From: RGIG8748 sp045646525
GTDB lineage: Bacteria > Bacillota > Clostridia > UMGS1810
Direction: 5' to 3'
NCBI GenBank assembly: GCA_045646525.1
Contig: JAZRKX010000025.1
Span: forward strand, 1 to 37,878
Length of the DNA: 37,878 bases
How positions within the stretch are numbered: position 1 is the stretch's first letter; every line of letters begins with the position of its first letter. Both the position numbers and the translations under genes were made by a program. Positions 16,985 through 25,496 of the stretch are shown here, in pieces. The notes under the pieces were generated by a model. That model did no database searches. It was not told the origin of the DNA and saw only the letters and a list, made by a program, of their open reading frames with translations.

Positions 16985-17013
16985 TTGAAATAACTTTTAT
17001 ATTATAGTAGAAT
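16985..17013 (+). promoter_or_regulatory. Promoter of the cysteine desulfurase-thiI group
   Basis: TTGAAA (16985-16990), 17-base spacer, TAGAAT (17008-17013), predicted start near 17020. It occupies the 70-base AT-rich gap after the lipid kinase and should drive the desulfurase, thiI and possibly downstream genes. The -10 hexamer is the same as at the mraZ promoter. Confidence 0.75.
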
Positions 17014-17050
17014 AATATTAATATTATATAAACTTGGAGTTTTATAGCTT

Positions 17051-18190
17051 ATGGAAGTTTATCTTGACAACAGCGCCACGACCTTGCCTTATGCTGAGGT
17101 TGTGGACAAAATGACCGAAATTTTAAATAACACCTATGCAAATCCGTCTTCGCTTCATTCCATGGGCAAAAGGGCGGAGGACGCATTAAATGAGGCAAGG
17201 CAGATTATTGCAGACACACTTTCCGCTTCGCCAAACGAAATCGTATTTACAGGCGGCGGTACGGAGAGCGACAATCTTGCCATAACAGGCATAGCTCTTA
17301 CCTACAAAAAAAACGGTAATAAAATAATCACACAGAAAACCGAGCACATGGCTGTACTTGAAACCATGCGCCATCTTGAAGAAATGGGCTTTGAGGTGTA
17401 CTATGCCGATGTAGATGGTGACGGCAGAGTGGATGCAGACGATATCATAGCTCATATAGACGATAAGACAATACTTGTGAGCATAATGCATGTAAATAAC
17501 GAAACAGGCGCTGTAATGCCCATAGAAAAAATCGGCTCTGCAATAGACCATACAAAATGTCTTTTCCATGTGGATGCGGTGCAGTCCTACGGTAAGATAC
17601 CCGTAAATCCTTTGAAGATGGGCATAGACCTTCTTAGCATATCCTCGCACAAGATACACGGACCAAACGGCGTGGGAGCGCTCTATGTGAGAAAGGGTGT
17701 ACGCCTTACCCCCATCATCCACGGCGGAAAGCAGGAGAGAGGCTTAAGGTCGGGCACGGAAAACTTATCGGGCATATGCGGTTTTGCCAAAGCTGCACAG
17801 ATTAAATTCAGCTCTATGGAAGAGGACAGACTTTGTATCGGTGCACTAAAGGATAAGCTTATTAAAGAGCTTGGCGAAAGCGTAGAAAACACGGTTATTA
17901 ATTCACCCGAGGACAGTATATACAGTATTCTCAATGTGGCATTTCCCGGCCTTAAATCCGAGGTGCTCCTGCATGTGCTTGAGTCCAAGGGCATATATGT
18001 ATCCACAGGCTCTGCCTGTAACTCCAAGAAGAATTTAAGCTATGTATTAAAGTCCATGGGCATTAAGGATAATGTGGTGGATTCTTCCATACGCATAAGC
18101 CTTTCTTCGTTTAATACGGAAGAACAAATGGACTATGTAATAAAAACTCTTAAAAGCGAAGTCGAACTTCTTAGAAAAATCATGAGATAG
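17051..18190 (+). CDS. Cysteine desulfurase (NifS/IscS family, probable ThiI partner)
   Basis: The 379-aa PLP enzyme removes sulfur from cysteine and carries it as a persulfide. Lys201 in SISSHKIHGPNG binds PLP, HVDAVQSYGK holds the PLP-binding Asp and Gln, and Cys323 in STGSACNSKK lies on the active-site loop. The TGGGTESDN phosphate-binding segment is intact. The gene is 12 bases upstream of thiI, as in the Bacillus NifZ-ThiI pair, so the sulfur is most likely destined for 4-thiouridine in tRNA. Iron-sulfur cluster roles are possible, but no iscU/sufU neighbour is seen. GGAG upstream of the ATG is about 11 bases away, slightly far. Confidence 0.93.
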   Translation: MEVYLDNSATTLPYAEVVDKMTEILNNTYANPSSLHSMGKRAEDALNEARQIIADTLSASPNEIVFTGGGTESDNLAITGIALTYKKNGNKIITQKTEHMAVLETMRHLEEMGFEVYYADVDGDGRVDADDIIAHIDDKTILVSIMHVNNETGAVMPIEKIGSAIDHTKCLFHVDAVQSYGKIPVNPLKMGIDLLSISSHKIHGPNGVGALYVRKGVRLTPIIHGGKQERGLRSGTENLSGICGFAKAAQIKFSSMEEDRLCIGALKDKLIKELGESVENTVINSPEDSIYSILNVAFPGLKSEVLLHVLESKGIYVSTGSACNSKKNLSYVLKSMGIKDNVVDSSIRISLSSFNTEEQMDYVIKTLKSEVELLRKIMR

Positions 18191-18202
18191 GGTGTATACA
18201 AA

Positions 18203-19369
18203 TTGAAAAAGATGATACTTATAAGATACGGAGAAATAATACTTAAGGGATACAACAGACCTGTGTTTGAGGATGCCCTTGTAAATAACATCCGTACCGC
18301 AATAAAGGATTTGGGCGAGGTTAAGATAACAAGAGCACAGGCAACCATATATATCGAGCCTCTCGAAAACGATGAGCAGGCGGATGCCATTGCCGAGAGA
18401 GTAAAGAAAGTTTTCGGCATAGTATCTATAGTAATTGCCTACAGGACGGAAAAGTCCATCGACGCTGCATTTGACGAAATTGTGCTTAATTTTGACGCAC
18501 TTTTAAAGTCCAAGTCAACCTTTAAGGTCGAGGCAAAGAGGGCAGACAAAAAGTTCCCCTTAAAATCCCCCGAAATCTGTGCAGAGGTCGGAGGAAGAAT
18601 ACTGTCAAAATACCACAACCTCAAGGTAGATGTTAAAAACCCCGAGATAACCGTGCATGTGGAAATGCGCGAGGGCTTTTGTTATGTTCATACAGGCAGG
18701 CAGAAGGGCGCAGGCGGTATGCCCACAGGTACAAACGGAAGAGCCATGCTTCTTCTCTCGGGCGGTATAGACAGCCCGGTAGCGGGATATATGATAGGCA
18801 AAAGAGGGGTAAAGCTTGAGGCAGTTCATTTCTTCAGCTATCCCTACACAAGCGAGCGTGCCAAGGACAAGGTGATGGCGCTTGCCAAAATCATAGGCGG
18901 ATACATGGGCGGACTTAAGGTTCATATAGTACCGTTTACAGATATACAGCTTGCCATAAGGGACAAATGCCCCGAGGAGCACCTCACCCTTGTAATGCGT
19001 AGATTTATGATGCAGATTTCGCAGAAGATAGCCGAAAAGAGAGGCTGTCAGGCGCTTATTACGGGCGAGAGCATAGGTCAGGTGGCAAGTCAGACCATGA
19101 GTGCACTTGCAGTTACAGATGATGCAGTTTCCATACCCGTGTTCAGACCCCTTATAGGTATGGACAAGGAGGAAATTGTAGAGATATCAAGAAAGATAGA
19201 TACTTTCGAAACCTCCATTCTTCCGTATGAGGATTGCTGTACGGTATTTACTCCCAGACACCCCTCAACCAAGCCGAAGATAGAAAAGGTAATACTTTCT
19301 CAAAATCTTCTGGAATGGGAAAAGATGGTGGACGAGGCTGTAGAGGGTACAGAAATTTTAGAGGTGTAA
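18203..19369 (+). CDS. thiI: tRNA 4-thiouridine synthase ThiI
   Basis: The 388-aa enzyme adenylates U8 of tRNA and inserts sulfur delivered by the desulfurase. The N-terminal ferredoxin-like region (IRYGEIILKGYNRPVFE), a THUMP domain (about 60-165) and a PP-loop ATPase with LLLSGGIDSPVAGYM (SGGIDSP 186-192) are in order, followed by the GQVASQT and EDCCTVFTPRHPSTKP motifs. There is no C-terminal rhodanese domain, as in Bacillus-type ThiI, so a cysteine in the PP-loop domain must take the sulfur. The TTG at 18203 is preferred: AGGGTG lies eight bases upstream, while ATG 18212 is too far from it. pncC follows two bases after the stop. Confidence 0.95.
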   Translation: MKKMILIRYGEIILKGYNRPVFEDALVNNIRTAIKDLGEVKITRAQATIYIEPLENDEQADAIAERVKKVFGIVSIVIAYRTEKSIDAAFDEIVLNFDALLKSKSTFKVEAKRADKKFPLKSPEICAEVGGRILSKYHNLKVDVKNPEITVHVEMREGFCYVHTGRQKGAGGMPTGTNGRAMLLLSGGIDSPVAGYMIGKRGVKLEAVHFFSYPYTSERAKDKVMALAKIIGGYMGGLKVHIVPFTDIQLAIRDKCPEEHLTLVMRRFMMQISQKIAEKRGCQALITGESIGQVASQTMSALAVTDDAVSIPVFRPLIGMDKEEIVEISRKIDTFETSILPYEDCCTVFTPRHPSTKPKIEKVILSQNLLEWEKMVDEAVEGTEILEV

Positions 19370-19370
19370 T

Positions 19371-19844
19371 ATGCAATTTGCGGCGCAAAAGCTCTATGAA
19401 GCATTGAAAAGCAAAAACATGACGGTCGCCACGGCAGAGAGCTGCACAGGCGGTATGATAGGTGCGGCGCTTACATCCGTTTCGGGAGTGAGTGAGTGCT
19501 ACGGCTTCGGTGTTGTAACCTATGCGAACGAGGCAAAGGAAAAGCTTCTTGGCGTATCGCATGCTACATTAGAATCCGTCGGTGCAGTTAGTCCCGAGAC
19601 CGCACGGGAAATGGCGCAGGGTGCACTTAAGATGTCGGGGGCGGATATTGCAATATCGGTAACGGGCATTGCAGGACCGCTTGGCGGTACTAAAGAAAAA
19701 CCCGTGGGTCTTGTGTATATAGGCATTGCCCGAAAGGACGGAGAGTACGCGGTATACAAGAACAATTTTTCGGGCGGGAGAGAAGAGGTCCGCACACAAA
19801 CAGTAATAAAAGCACTTAATCTTGCAACAGATACTATAGTATGA
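19371..19844 (+). CDS. pncC: Nicotinamide-nucleotide amidohydrolase (CinA C-terminal family)
   Basis: The 157-aa protein is the stand-alone CinA C-terminal domain that deamidates NMN to nicotinate mononucleotide in NAD recycling. The hallmarks TVATAESCTGGMIGAALTSV, with the catalytic Ser, YGFGVVTYANEAK, GAVSPETAREMA and SVTGIAGPLGGTKEKPVGLV are all there. The N-terminal molybdopterin-like domain of full-length CinA is missing, and no separate gene for it is present. GAGGTG from the thiI 3' end serves as ribosome binding site. The location just before recA recalls the cinA-recA competence/DNA repair arrangement of Streptococcus and others. Confidence 0.92.
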   Translation: MQFAAQKLYEALKSKNMTVATAESCTGGMIGAALTSVSGVSECYGFGVVTYANEAKEKLLGVSHATLESVGAVSPETAREMAQGALKMSGADIAISVTGIAGPLGGTKEKPVGLVYIGIARKDGEYAVYKNNFSGGREEVRTQTVIKALNLATDTIV

Positions 19845-19854
19845 GGTGATAAAA

Positions 19855-20949
19855 ATGGCTAAAGAAAAGATGTCAATCAAAGGAGCAGTAGAAACAGGAG
19901 GCAAGGCAGAGGCAATAGATGCCGCACTTGCTCAGATAGAAAAGACCTTTGGCGAAGGCTCTATCATGCGTCTGGGCAATGCGCCCGTAAAGCAGATAGA
20001 GACTATATCCACAGGTGCATTAAGCCTTGATATAGCGCTTGGTGCAGGAGGTCTTCCCAGAGGCAGAATTACCGAAATCTACGGACCCGAATCCTCGGGT
20101 AAGACAACCGTAGCTCTGCATGTAATTGCCGAGGCTCAGCGTAACGGCGGCGAAGCGGCATTTATAGATGCTGAGCACGCATTAGACCCAATCTATGCCC
20201 AGAAGCTCGGTGTGGATATCGACAGACTCATAGTTTCTCAGCCCGATACGGGTGAGCAGGCACTCGAAATTGCCGAAGCTCTTGCAAGAAGCGGTGCAAT
20301 AGATGTAATAGTAGTGGACTCTGTTGCCGCACTTGTACCCAAGGCGGAGATAGCAGGTATCATGGGCGATTCTCATGTGGGTCTCCATGCAAGGCTTATG
20401 TCTCAGGCACTTCGTAAGCTTACAAGCATCATAAATAAATCCAACACCGTTGCTATATTTATAAACCAGCTCAGAGAAAAGGTGGGCGTAATGTACGGCA
20501 ATCCCGAGGTTACCACAGGCGGACGCGCGCTCAAGTTCTATTCTTCTGTCCGTATAGACATAAGAAGAATTGAAGCTATTAAAGACGGCTCCTCTGTTGT
20601 GGGTAACAGAACACGCGCCAAGGTTGTTAAAAACAAAGTGGCTCCTCCCTTTAAGGAAGCGGAATTTGATATCATGTTCGGCGAGGGAATATCCCGTGAG
20701 GGCAGTATCATAGATATAGCCGCAGATATGGATGTAATACAAAAGGGCGGCTCATGGTATTCTTATGAGGGCGAGCGTATAGGTCAGGGCAGAGACAAGG
20801 TCAAGGAATTCTTAAAGGACCACCCCCAAATCACAGATGAAATCTACGCAAAAATCATGGATAAGGTAAATGCCGAAAAGGAAGAAAAAGAACGCCTTGC
20901 CCGTGAAAGAATGGCAAAAATACAAGCCGCAAATAACGGTGAAGAATAA
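19855..20949 (+). CDS. recA: Recombinase RecA
   Basis: The 364-aa protein polymerises on single-stranded DNA, catalyses strand exchange and stimulates LexA cleavage. The Walker A GPESSGKT (77-84), the GALSLDIALGAGGLP region, the DSVAALVPKAEI loop L1 area and the FINQLREKVGVMYGNPE L2 region are intact, and the C-terminus is acidic. ATG 19855 follows GAGGTGAT; the open frame begins with GTG at 19846 but that codon is part of the ribosome binding site. No clear LexA box is visible in the 10-base gap after pncC, so transcription probably comes from upstream. recX overlaps by one base. Confidence 0.98.
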   Translation: MAKEKMSIKGAVETGGKAEAIDAALAQIEKTFGEGSIMRLGNAPVKQIETISTGALSLDIALGAGGLPRGRITEIYGPESSGKTTVALHVIAEAQRNGGEAAFIDAEHALDPIYAQKLGVDIDRLIVSQPDTGEQALEIAEALARSGAIDVIVVDSVAALVPKAEIAGIMGDSHVGLHARLMSQALRKLTSIINKSNTVAIFINQLREKVGVMYGNPEVTTGGRALKFYSSVRIDIRRIEAIKDGSSVVGNRTRAKVVKNKVAPPFKEAEFDIMFGEGISREGSIIDIAADMDVIQKGGSWYSYEGERIGQGRDKVKEFLKDHPQITDEIYAKIMDKVNAEKEEKERLARERMAKIQAANNGEE

Positions 20950-21566
20950 TGAAGATAACCGAGGTCAGCGCGCAAAAGAATAATCCCCGCAGAGTTAATG
21001 TGTATCTCGACGGGGAATATGTGCTCTCGCTCGATGATGTGGATGCCGTGGTGCTCGGTATAAAAACAGGCAGGGAGATATCGGAGGAGGAGCTTAGAAA
21101 TCTTCTTTTCGAATCTCAGTTTGGCAAAGCCAAGGCAAAGGCTTTGGATATTTTATCCTCAAAAAATATCAGCACAAAGGCATTAACCGACGAGCTTATA
21201 AAAAAGGGCTATGACAAAGCTGTGGTAACAGAGGCGGTAGATGAATTAAAAGAGCTTGGCTATCTTAATGATTATGACTATGCAGTTATGTTTCTTGAGA
21301 TGTGCCGCGAAAAGCTGTGGGGTATAAAAAAAGCCCGCCATGAGCTTAAGCAAAGGGGCATAGACGACTTTACTTTGGAGGATGTACTTTGCGAGGTGAC
21401 CCTGTGCGGAGCAGAGGAAATTGCAGAGGCAATAAGCACAAAATATGCGCACGAGGACATAACGGATATAAAAACAAAGCAAAAAATCATGCGTTATTTT
21501 TCGGGCAAAGGCTTTGAATTTTCGGATATAGAAAAGGCAATAGCCATACATTGCAAGAAGGACTGA
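20949..21566 (+). CDS. recX: RecA regulator RecX
   Basis: The 205-aa protein modulates RecA filaments. It has the three-helix repeats of RecX: LLFESQFGKAKAKALDILSSKNISTKALTDEL, GYDKAVVTEAVDELKELGYLNDYDYA with the conserved GYLND, and LWGIKKARHELKQRGI. The N-terminal beta region (RVNVYLDGEYVLSLDDVD) matches Firmicute RecX. Its ATG shares one base with the recA stop, which fits a partner made in fixed proportion to RecA. The next gene rimO follows after four bases. Confidence 0.92.
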   Translation: MKITEVSAQKNNPRRVNVYLDGEYVLSLDDVDAVVLGIKTGREISEEELRNLLFESQFGKAKAKALDILSSKNISTKALTDELIKKGYDKAVVTEAVDELKELGYLNDYDYAVMFLEMCREKLWGIKKARHELKQRGIDDFTLEDVLCEVTLCGAEEIAEAISTKYAHEDITDIKTKQKIMRYFSGKGFEFSDIEKAIAIHCKKD

Positions 21567-21570
21567 TACA

Positions 21571-22911
21571 ATGAAAAAGAAAATCGGCTTTGTGTCGCTT
21601 GGCTGTGCCAAGAATCTTACAGACACCGAGACCATGCTGGGCATACTCTCAAATGGCGGATACGATATAACTGCAGACGCATCCGAGGCACAGATTATAG
21701 TAGTAAACACCTGTGCATTTATCGACAGTGCCAAGGAGGAATCCATAGGTGCCATACTTGAGATGAGTGCATACAAAGAGGATAAATGCGAGCTTCTTAT
21801 AGTGACAGGATGCCTTGCGCAACGCTACAAGGACGATATAGAAAAGGAGCTTCCCGAGGTGGACATAATCCTTGGAACTACGGATTATGCTCATATTTCC
21901 GAGGCTATAGATGAGTTTTACGCAGAGGGCAAAAAGCTTTCCAAAGTGGGAGATGCCAATAATCCTGTAGACTATAATCTTCCTAAGATAAGGACAACGG
22001 CACCGTATACTGCATACCTTAAGATTGCAGACGGATGCGATAATTTCTGCACCTACTGCATTATCCCCAAGCTTCGCGGTAAGTATAAGTCAAGACCCGA
22101 GGAGAGTATTCTGTCCGAGGCAAGAGCACTCGCCAAAGACGGTGTAAAAGAACTCATTCTTATAGCTCAGGATACTGCATATTATGGTAAGGACAGAGGT
22201 AAGTATGCTCTTGCACCGCTTCTTAAAGAACTTTCCGATATAGACGGCATAGAGTGGATAAGGCTTCAGTATTGCTATCCCGAAAATATAACCGGGGACC
22301 TTATGGAAGAAATCTCAATAAATCCCAAGGTAGTTAAGTACATAGATATGCCGCTTCAGCATGTATCTGACAATGTGCTAAAGCGCATGGGCAGAAAAAG
22401 CCGCAAAAGCGAAATAGAAAGCCTTGTGGACACTTTCAGAAAGAAGATTCCGGGCATAGTGATAAGAACATCGCTTATAGTGGGCTTCCCGGGTGAAACC
22501 GAAGAGGATTTCCGAATTCTTACGGAATTTTTAAAGGATTACCCCTTAGACAGAGTGGGAGTATTTACATATTCCTGTGAGGAGGGAACACCTGCGGCGG
22601 AATTTAAAGACCAGATACCCGAGGATGTAAAAGAAAGGCGCAGAGATGAAGCCATGACACTTCTAAAAGAGGTATCGCTTACCTTAAACAAAGCCAAAAT
22701 CGGCACAACCACCGAGGCTATTGTAGAGGGGTATGATGAGGATGAATTCTGCTATGTCGGAAGATGCGCACAGGATACCCCCGAGGTAGACGGAAATGCT
22801 TATATATACAGCGAGTATGAGCTTGAGGCCGGCGATATAGTAAGCCTTAAGATTATAGATGCAGACGAATATGATATTACAGGAGAGGTTAGAAATGAAT
22901 TTACCAAATAA
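21571..22911 (+). CDS. rimO: Ribosomal protein uS12 methylthiotransferase RimO
   Basis: The 446-aa radical SAM enzyme adds a methylthio group to an Asp of ribosomal protein S12. The N-terminal UPF0004 domain has its three cysteines (SLGCAKN, NTCAFI, TGCLAQR) binding one 4Fe-4S cluster, the radical SAM domain has Cys156, Cys160 and Cys163 (CDNFCTYC) for the other, and a TRAM domain closes the protein (EAIVEGYDEDEF onward). The sequence GCAKNLTDTE and LQYCYPENI favour RimO over MiaB. It lies four bases after recX and its 3' end overlaps pgsA by 17 bases. recA-recX-rimO-pgsA linkage is seen in other Firmicutes. Confidence 0.95.
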   Translation: MKKKIGFVSLGCAKNLTDTETMLGILSNGGYDITADASEAQIIVVNTCAFIDSAKEESIGAILEMSAYKEDKCELLIVTGCLAQRYKDDIEKELPEVDIILGTTDYAHISEAIDEFYAEGKKLSKVGDANNPVDYNLPKIRTTAPYTAYLKIADGCDNFCTYCIIPKLRGKYKSRPEESILSEARALAKDGVKELILIAQDTAYYGKDRGKYALAPLLKELSDIDGIEWIRLQYCYPENITGDLMEEISINPKVVKYIDMPLQHVSDNVLKRMGRKSRKSEIESLVDTFRKKIPGIVIRTSLIVGFPGETEEDFRILTEFLKDYPLDRVGVFTYSCEEGTPAAEFKDQIPEDVKERRRDEAMTLLKEVSLTLNKAKIGTTTEAIVEGYDEDEFCYVGRCAQDTPEVDGNAYIYSEYELEAGDIVSLKIIDADEYDITGEVRNEFTK

Positions 22912-23452
22912 GATTACTTTAGCAAGAGTAGCCATGATACCCGTTTTCATGATAGTTCTCATGTGCGGTGCAAATTACCAGTGGCCTTTTTATGCCATAA
23001 TTTCGGCAGTTATATTTGCCATAGCGTCCTTTACGGACGGTGTGGACGGACACATTGCGCGTTCCAGAGGGCTTATTACCGATTTCGGTAAGTTTATAGA
23101 CCCCCTTGCAGATAAGCTTCTTGTATCCACAGCACTTATATGCTTTATCCAGCTCGACTGGATTCCTGCGTATATGGCAGTTATAATAATAGCAAGAGAG
23201 TTTATTGTAACGGGACTTCGCACCCTGGCAGCTTCCAAGGGTATTGTAATGGCTGCTATAATGACAGGCAAGATAAAGACCGTACTGCAGATGATAGCAA
23301 TTCTGTGCACCATGGTATTCAGCTTCGCAGAGTTTGAAATCTGCGGATATCCATGGGTTGGCTTTGTAACAATGGCAATATCCACACTCTTTACAATATA
23401 TTCGGGATATGAGTACATTGCAAAGAATGTAAATCTCTTAAAGGATATGTAA
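22895..23452 (+). CDS. pgsA: CDP-diacylglycerol-glycerol-3-phosphate 3-phosphatidyltransferase
   Basis: The 185-aa integral membrane enzyme makes phosphatidylglycerol phosphate. It starts MNLPNKITLARVAMIPVF, typical of PgsA, and carries the CDP-alcohol phosphotransferase signature from FTDGVDGHIARS to GKFIDPLADK with all four conserved aspartates. About five membrane helices follow. ATG 22895 has GGAGAGG upstream and overlaps rimO by 17 bases; extending to 22859 would add an unneeded leader. The neighbouring efflux gene starts 12 bases on. Confidence 0.94.
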   Translation: MNLPNKITLARVAMIPVFMIVLMCGANYQWPFYAIISAVIFAIASFTDGVDGHIARSRGLITDFGKFIDPLADKLLVSTALICFIQLDWIPAYMAVIIIAREFIVTGLRTLAASKGIVMAAIMTGKIKTVLQMIAILCTMVFSFAEFEICGYPWVGFVTMAISTLFTIYSGYEYIAKNVNLLKDM

Positions 23453-23464
23453 TAGGTAGATAAT

Positions 23465-24631
23465 ATGTCGCAGTTTTTGCTTAAATTATTCAAGGTGGAT
23501 TTGGCAAGTCGTGAGCAAGTGGGCAGATTTGCAGGTGTATTCGGGATTATAGGCAATGCCTTTCTTTGTATAATAAAGCTAGTTTTAGGCTTTATCACCT
23601 CGAGCGTTTCGGTAATAGCCGATGCCGTAAATAACCTCTCCGATGCACTCTCGTCGGTTATAACCATAGTATGCTTCAAGCTCTCGGGCAAGCCTGCCGA
23701 TAAGGACCATCCTTACGGACATGAGAGGATAGAATATATTGCAACACTTATCCTGTCTTTTCTTATTCTGTTTATAGGCTACGAGCTTATAAAAAGCTCG
23801 GCTTCAAGAGTAATAAACCCTGTTGTAATACCTTTAAAGACAGTTTCTGTTATTATACTTTGCGTATCTGTAATAGGAAAGCTTGTTATGAGCAGAGTAT
23901 ATAACGGCTGTGCAAAGGTTATAAATTCTTCGGTACTTAAGGCAAGCGCACAGGATTCATTAAACGACGTATTTTCCACAGGTGCAGTACTTATATCCAC
24001 AATAGCAGGGGCTCTGTTTAAAGTGGGTCTTGACGGCTACACGGGTATTTTGGTATCTGCCTTTATCATATGGTCGGGAATCGGTCTTGTAAGAGAAACC
24101 ATGGATACAATCCTTGGAAGACCTCCCGAAAAGGAGTTTGTAGAGGATATAGCCGAAAGGATTCTGTCCTACGATGGCGTTATAGGCATACACGACCTTA
24201 TAGTACACAGCTACGGTCCAAGCAAGACCTTTGCAAGCGCTCATGCCGAGGTGGATGCAAGAGGAGACATCCTTGCAAGCCACGATATAATAGACAATAT
24301 AGAACGTGAGATTTCCTCTGCCATGGGTATAGAGCTTGTTATCCATATGGACCCTATCGTAACAGATGATGAAACCACAAACGGCATCAAACAAAAGGTG
24401 TGTGATATAGTGTCGGATGTGGATATGTGCCTGTCTATCCACGATTTTCGTATGGTGCCGGGCAATACCCACACGAACCTTATATTCGATATAGTGCTTC
24501 CGTTTGAGTTTAAATACAAGGAAAAACAGGTAAATACGCTCGTACAAAACGAGGTATGGCACCGAATAGGTAAGGACTATTATTGCGTAATAAATTTTGA
24601 CAGAGATTATAACGGAAATCTAGACATATAG
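23465..24631 (+). CDS. Cation diffusion facilitator, probable manganese exporter
   Basis: The 388-aa protein has six predicted membrane helices followed by a cytosolic domain, the CDF layout. The metal site is visible: N56xxxD60 in helix 2 (ADAVNNLSDAL) and D164xxxD168 in helix 5 (AQDSLNDVF). The ND-DD pattern, as in pneumococcal MntE, is associated with manganese rather than zinc (HD-HD), so Mn export is inferred. KDHPYGHERIEY between helices 2 and 3 is the family signature. The cytosolic part is about 180 residues, longer than in typical CDF proteins, and includes two segments of the CTD type (FASAHAEVDARGDI and NLIFDIVLPFE). It is the last gene of the long + strand run, with a palindromic terminator overlapping its stop. 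Confidence 0.9.
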   Translation: MSQFLLKLFKVDLASREQVGRFAGVFGIIGNAFLCIIKLVLGFITSSVSVIADAVNNLSDALSSVITIVCFKLSGKPADKDHPYGHERIEYIATLILSFLILFIGYELIKSSASRVINPVVIPLKTVSVIILCVSVIGKLVMSRVYNGCAKVINSSVLKASAQDSLNDVFSTGAVLISTIAGALFKVGLDGYTGILVSAFIIWSGIGLVRETMDTILGRPPEKEFVEDIAERILSYDGVIGIHDLIVHSYGPSKTFASAHAEVDARGDILASHDIIDNIEREISSAMGIELVIHMDPIVTDDETTNGIKQKVCDIVSDVDMCLSIHDFRMVPGNTHTNLIFDIVLPFEFKYKEKQVNTLVQNEVWHRIGKDYYCVINFDRDYNGNLDI

Positions 24632-24673
24632 TATAAACCCCTTTCGCAAATGCGAAAGGGGTTTATACTATAT
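24626..24673. terminator. Bidirectional terminator, 23-bp perfect palindrome
   Basis: Arms 24626-24648 and 24651-24673 are perfectly complementary with an AA loop. The GC core CCCCTTTCGCA is flanked by ATAAA and TTTAT, giving a usable U-rich side on each strand. It lies between convergent genes and overlaps both stop codons. Confidence 0.9.
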
Positions 24674-25324
24674 AATCTCAAACTCTATTGTATCTTCCTT
24701 GGATACGGTTTCCATTTTGGAAATTGATATTTCATAAGCCGTCTTTGTGATGTTTTCGGTCTCGCTTATTTTTTTCTGATAGTCACGGCTCTGAATTCTT
24801 CCCTGAATTTTTATATTTTCGCCTACCTCAAGGCTACCTGCGAATCTTGCATTTCTGCCCCACGCTATACAGGGTATATAGTCGGATTTGTTGTAGGCTC
24901 TGTTTACCGCTACAAGGAGGTCTGTAATCTCCCTGCCGAAAGGTGTTGTTCGGTAAACGGGTTTCTTGCATAAAAATCCGTTTAAGTATATAGTGTTGGG
25001 GTTTTTAAAGCTTGCTTCATCGGGAGTAACATTTATATCACGGGCAAATACTGTAAGCATGAGCTTGTTGCCTGTATCGGTATAGTTGTTGTAGGAACGG
25101 AACTGTCCTGTTATACTTACTGCATCACCCTTTTGGAGATTGATGTTTTTTATAAGACGCTCGGATATAGTCACATTTATAAGGTCGGATATATCGCTTA
25201 GTCTCATTACCCTTATTACAAACGAGTAGAATCCCTCGCCGTAAACCTCATGGTTGAACTTAAGGTCGGTTTCTACCGTTCCCGTAAGCTCTACCTCGTT
25301 GTTTAAGATGTTATCTGTTGTCAT
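24668..25324 (-). CDS. Single-stranded DNA-binding protein with two OB folds
   Basis: The 218-aa protein contains two SSB-like OB-fold domains. The first (about 5-115) runs from NNEVELTGTVETDLKFNHE through GDAVSITGQFRSYNN, the second (about 128-218) from NTIYLNGFLCKKPVYRTTPF through DLLVAVNRAYNKSDYIPCIA and GENIKIQGRIQSRDYQKKI. Such double-domain proteins occur in Clostridia beside the canonical ssb; their partner is not established. No acidic DDDIPF-type C-terminal tail is present, so it is unlikely to replace the replicative SSB. I use ATG at 25324, where homology begins. The frame extends to TTG 25408 without a ribosome binding site. It reads away from the ABC exporter, sharing a 170-base divergent region. 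Confidence 0.8.
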   Translation of the reverse strand: MTTDNILNNEVELTGTVETDLKFNHEVYGEGFYSFVIRVMRLSDISDLINVTISERLIKNINLQKGDAVSITGQFRSYNNYTDTGNKLMLTVFARDINVTPDEASFKNPNTIYLNGFLCKKPVYRTTPFGREITDLLVAVNRAYNKSDYIPCIAWGRNARFAGSLEVGENIKIQGRIQSRDYQKKISETENITKTAYEISISKMETVSKEDTIEFEII

Positions 25325-25443
25325 TTTGAAAGCACGCCCTTCCGAATATTGTTGCAGATATTCTGCTATATAATAGTTATATTCACTTACTTTAGAATTT
25401 ATAACCAAAATGTGAATGTTTTGTGAAAATTTTTAAGATTTCA

Positions 25444-25472
25444 TTGATATATTTCCAGAGTAAGAGTATAAT
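25444..25472 (+). promoter_or_regulatory. Promoter of the ABC exporter operon
   Basis: TTGATA (25444-25449), 17-base spacer, perfect TATAAT (25467-25472). The predicted start near 25479 gives a very short leader of about 18 nt that is almost only the ribosome binding site GGAGGTG (25484-25490). This also rules out the in-frame TTG at 25473 as start. Confidence 0.85.
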
Positions 25473-25496
25473 TTGTTTATAATGGAGGTGTTTTTT

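Noticed and set aside
20182..20742. 186-aa minus-strand frame inside recA
   Set aside because: Antisense to recA, Tyr/His/Cys-rich composition typical of shadow frames.
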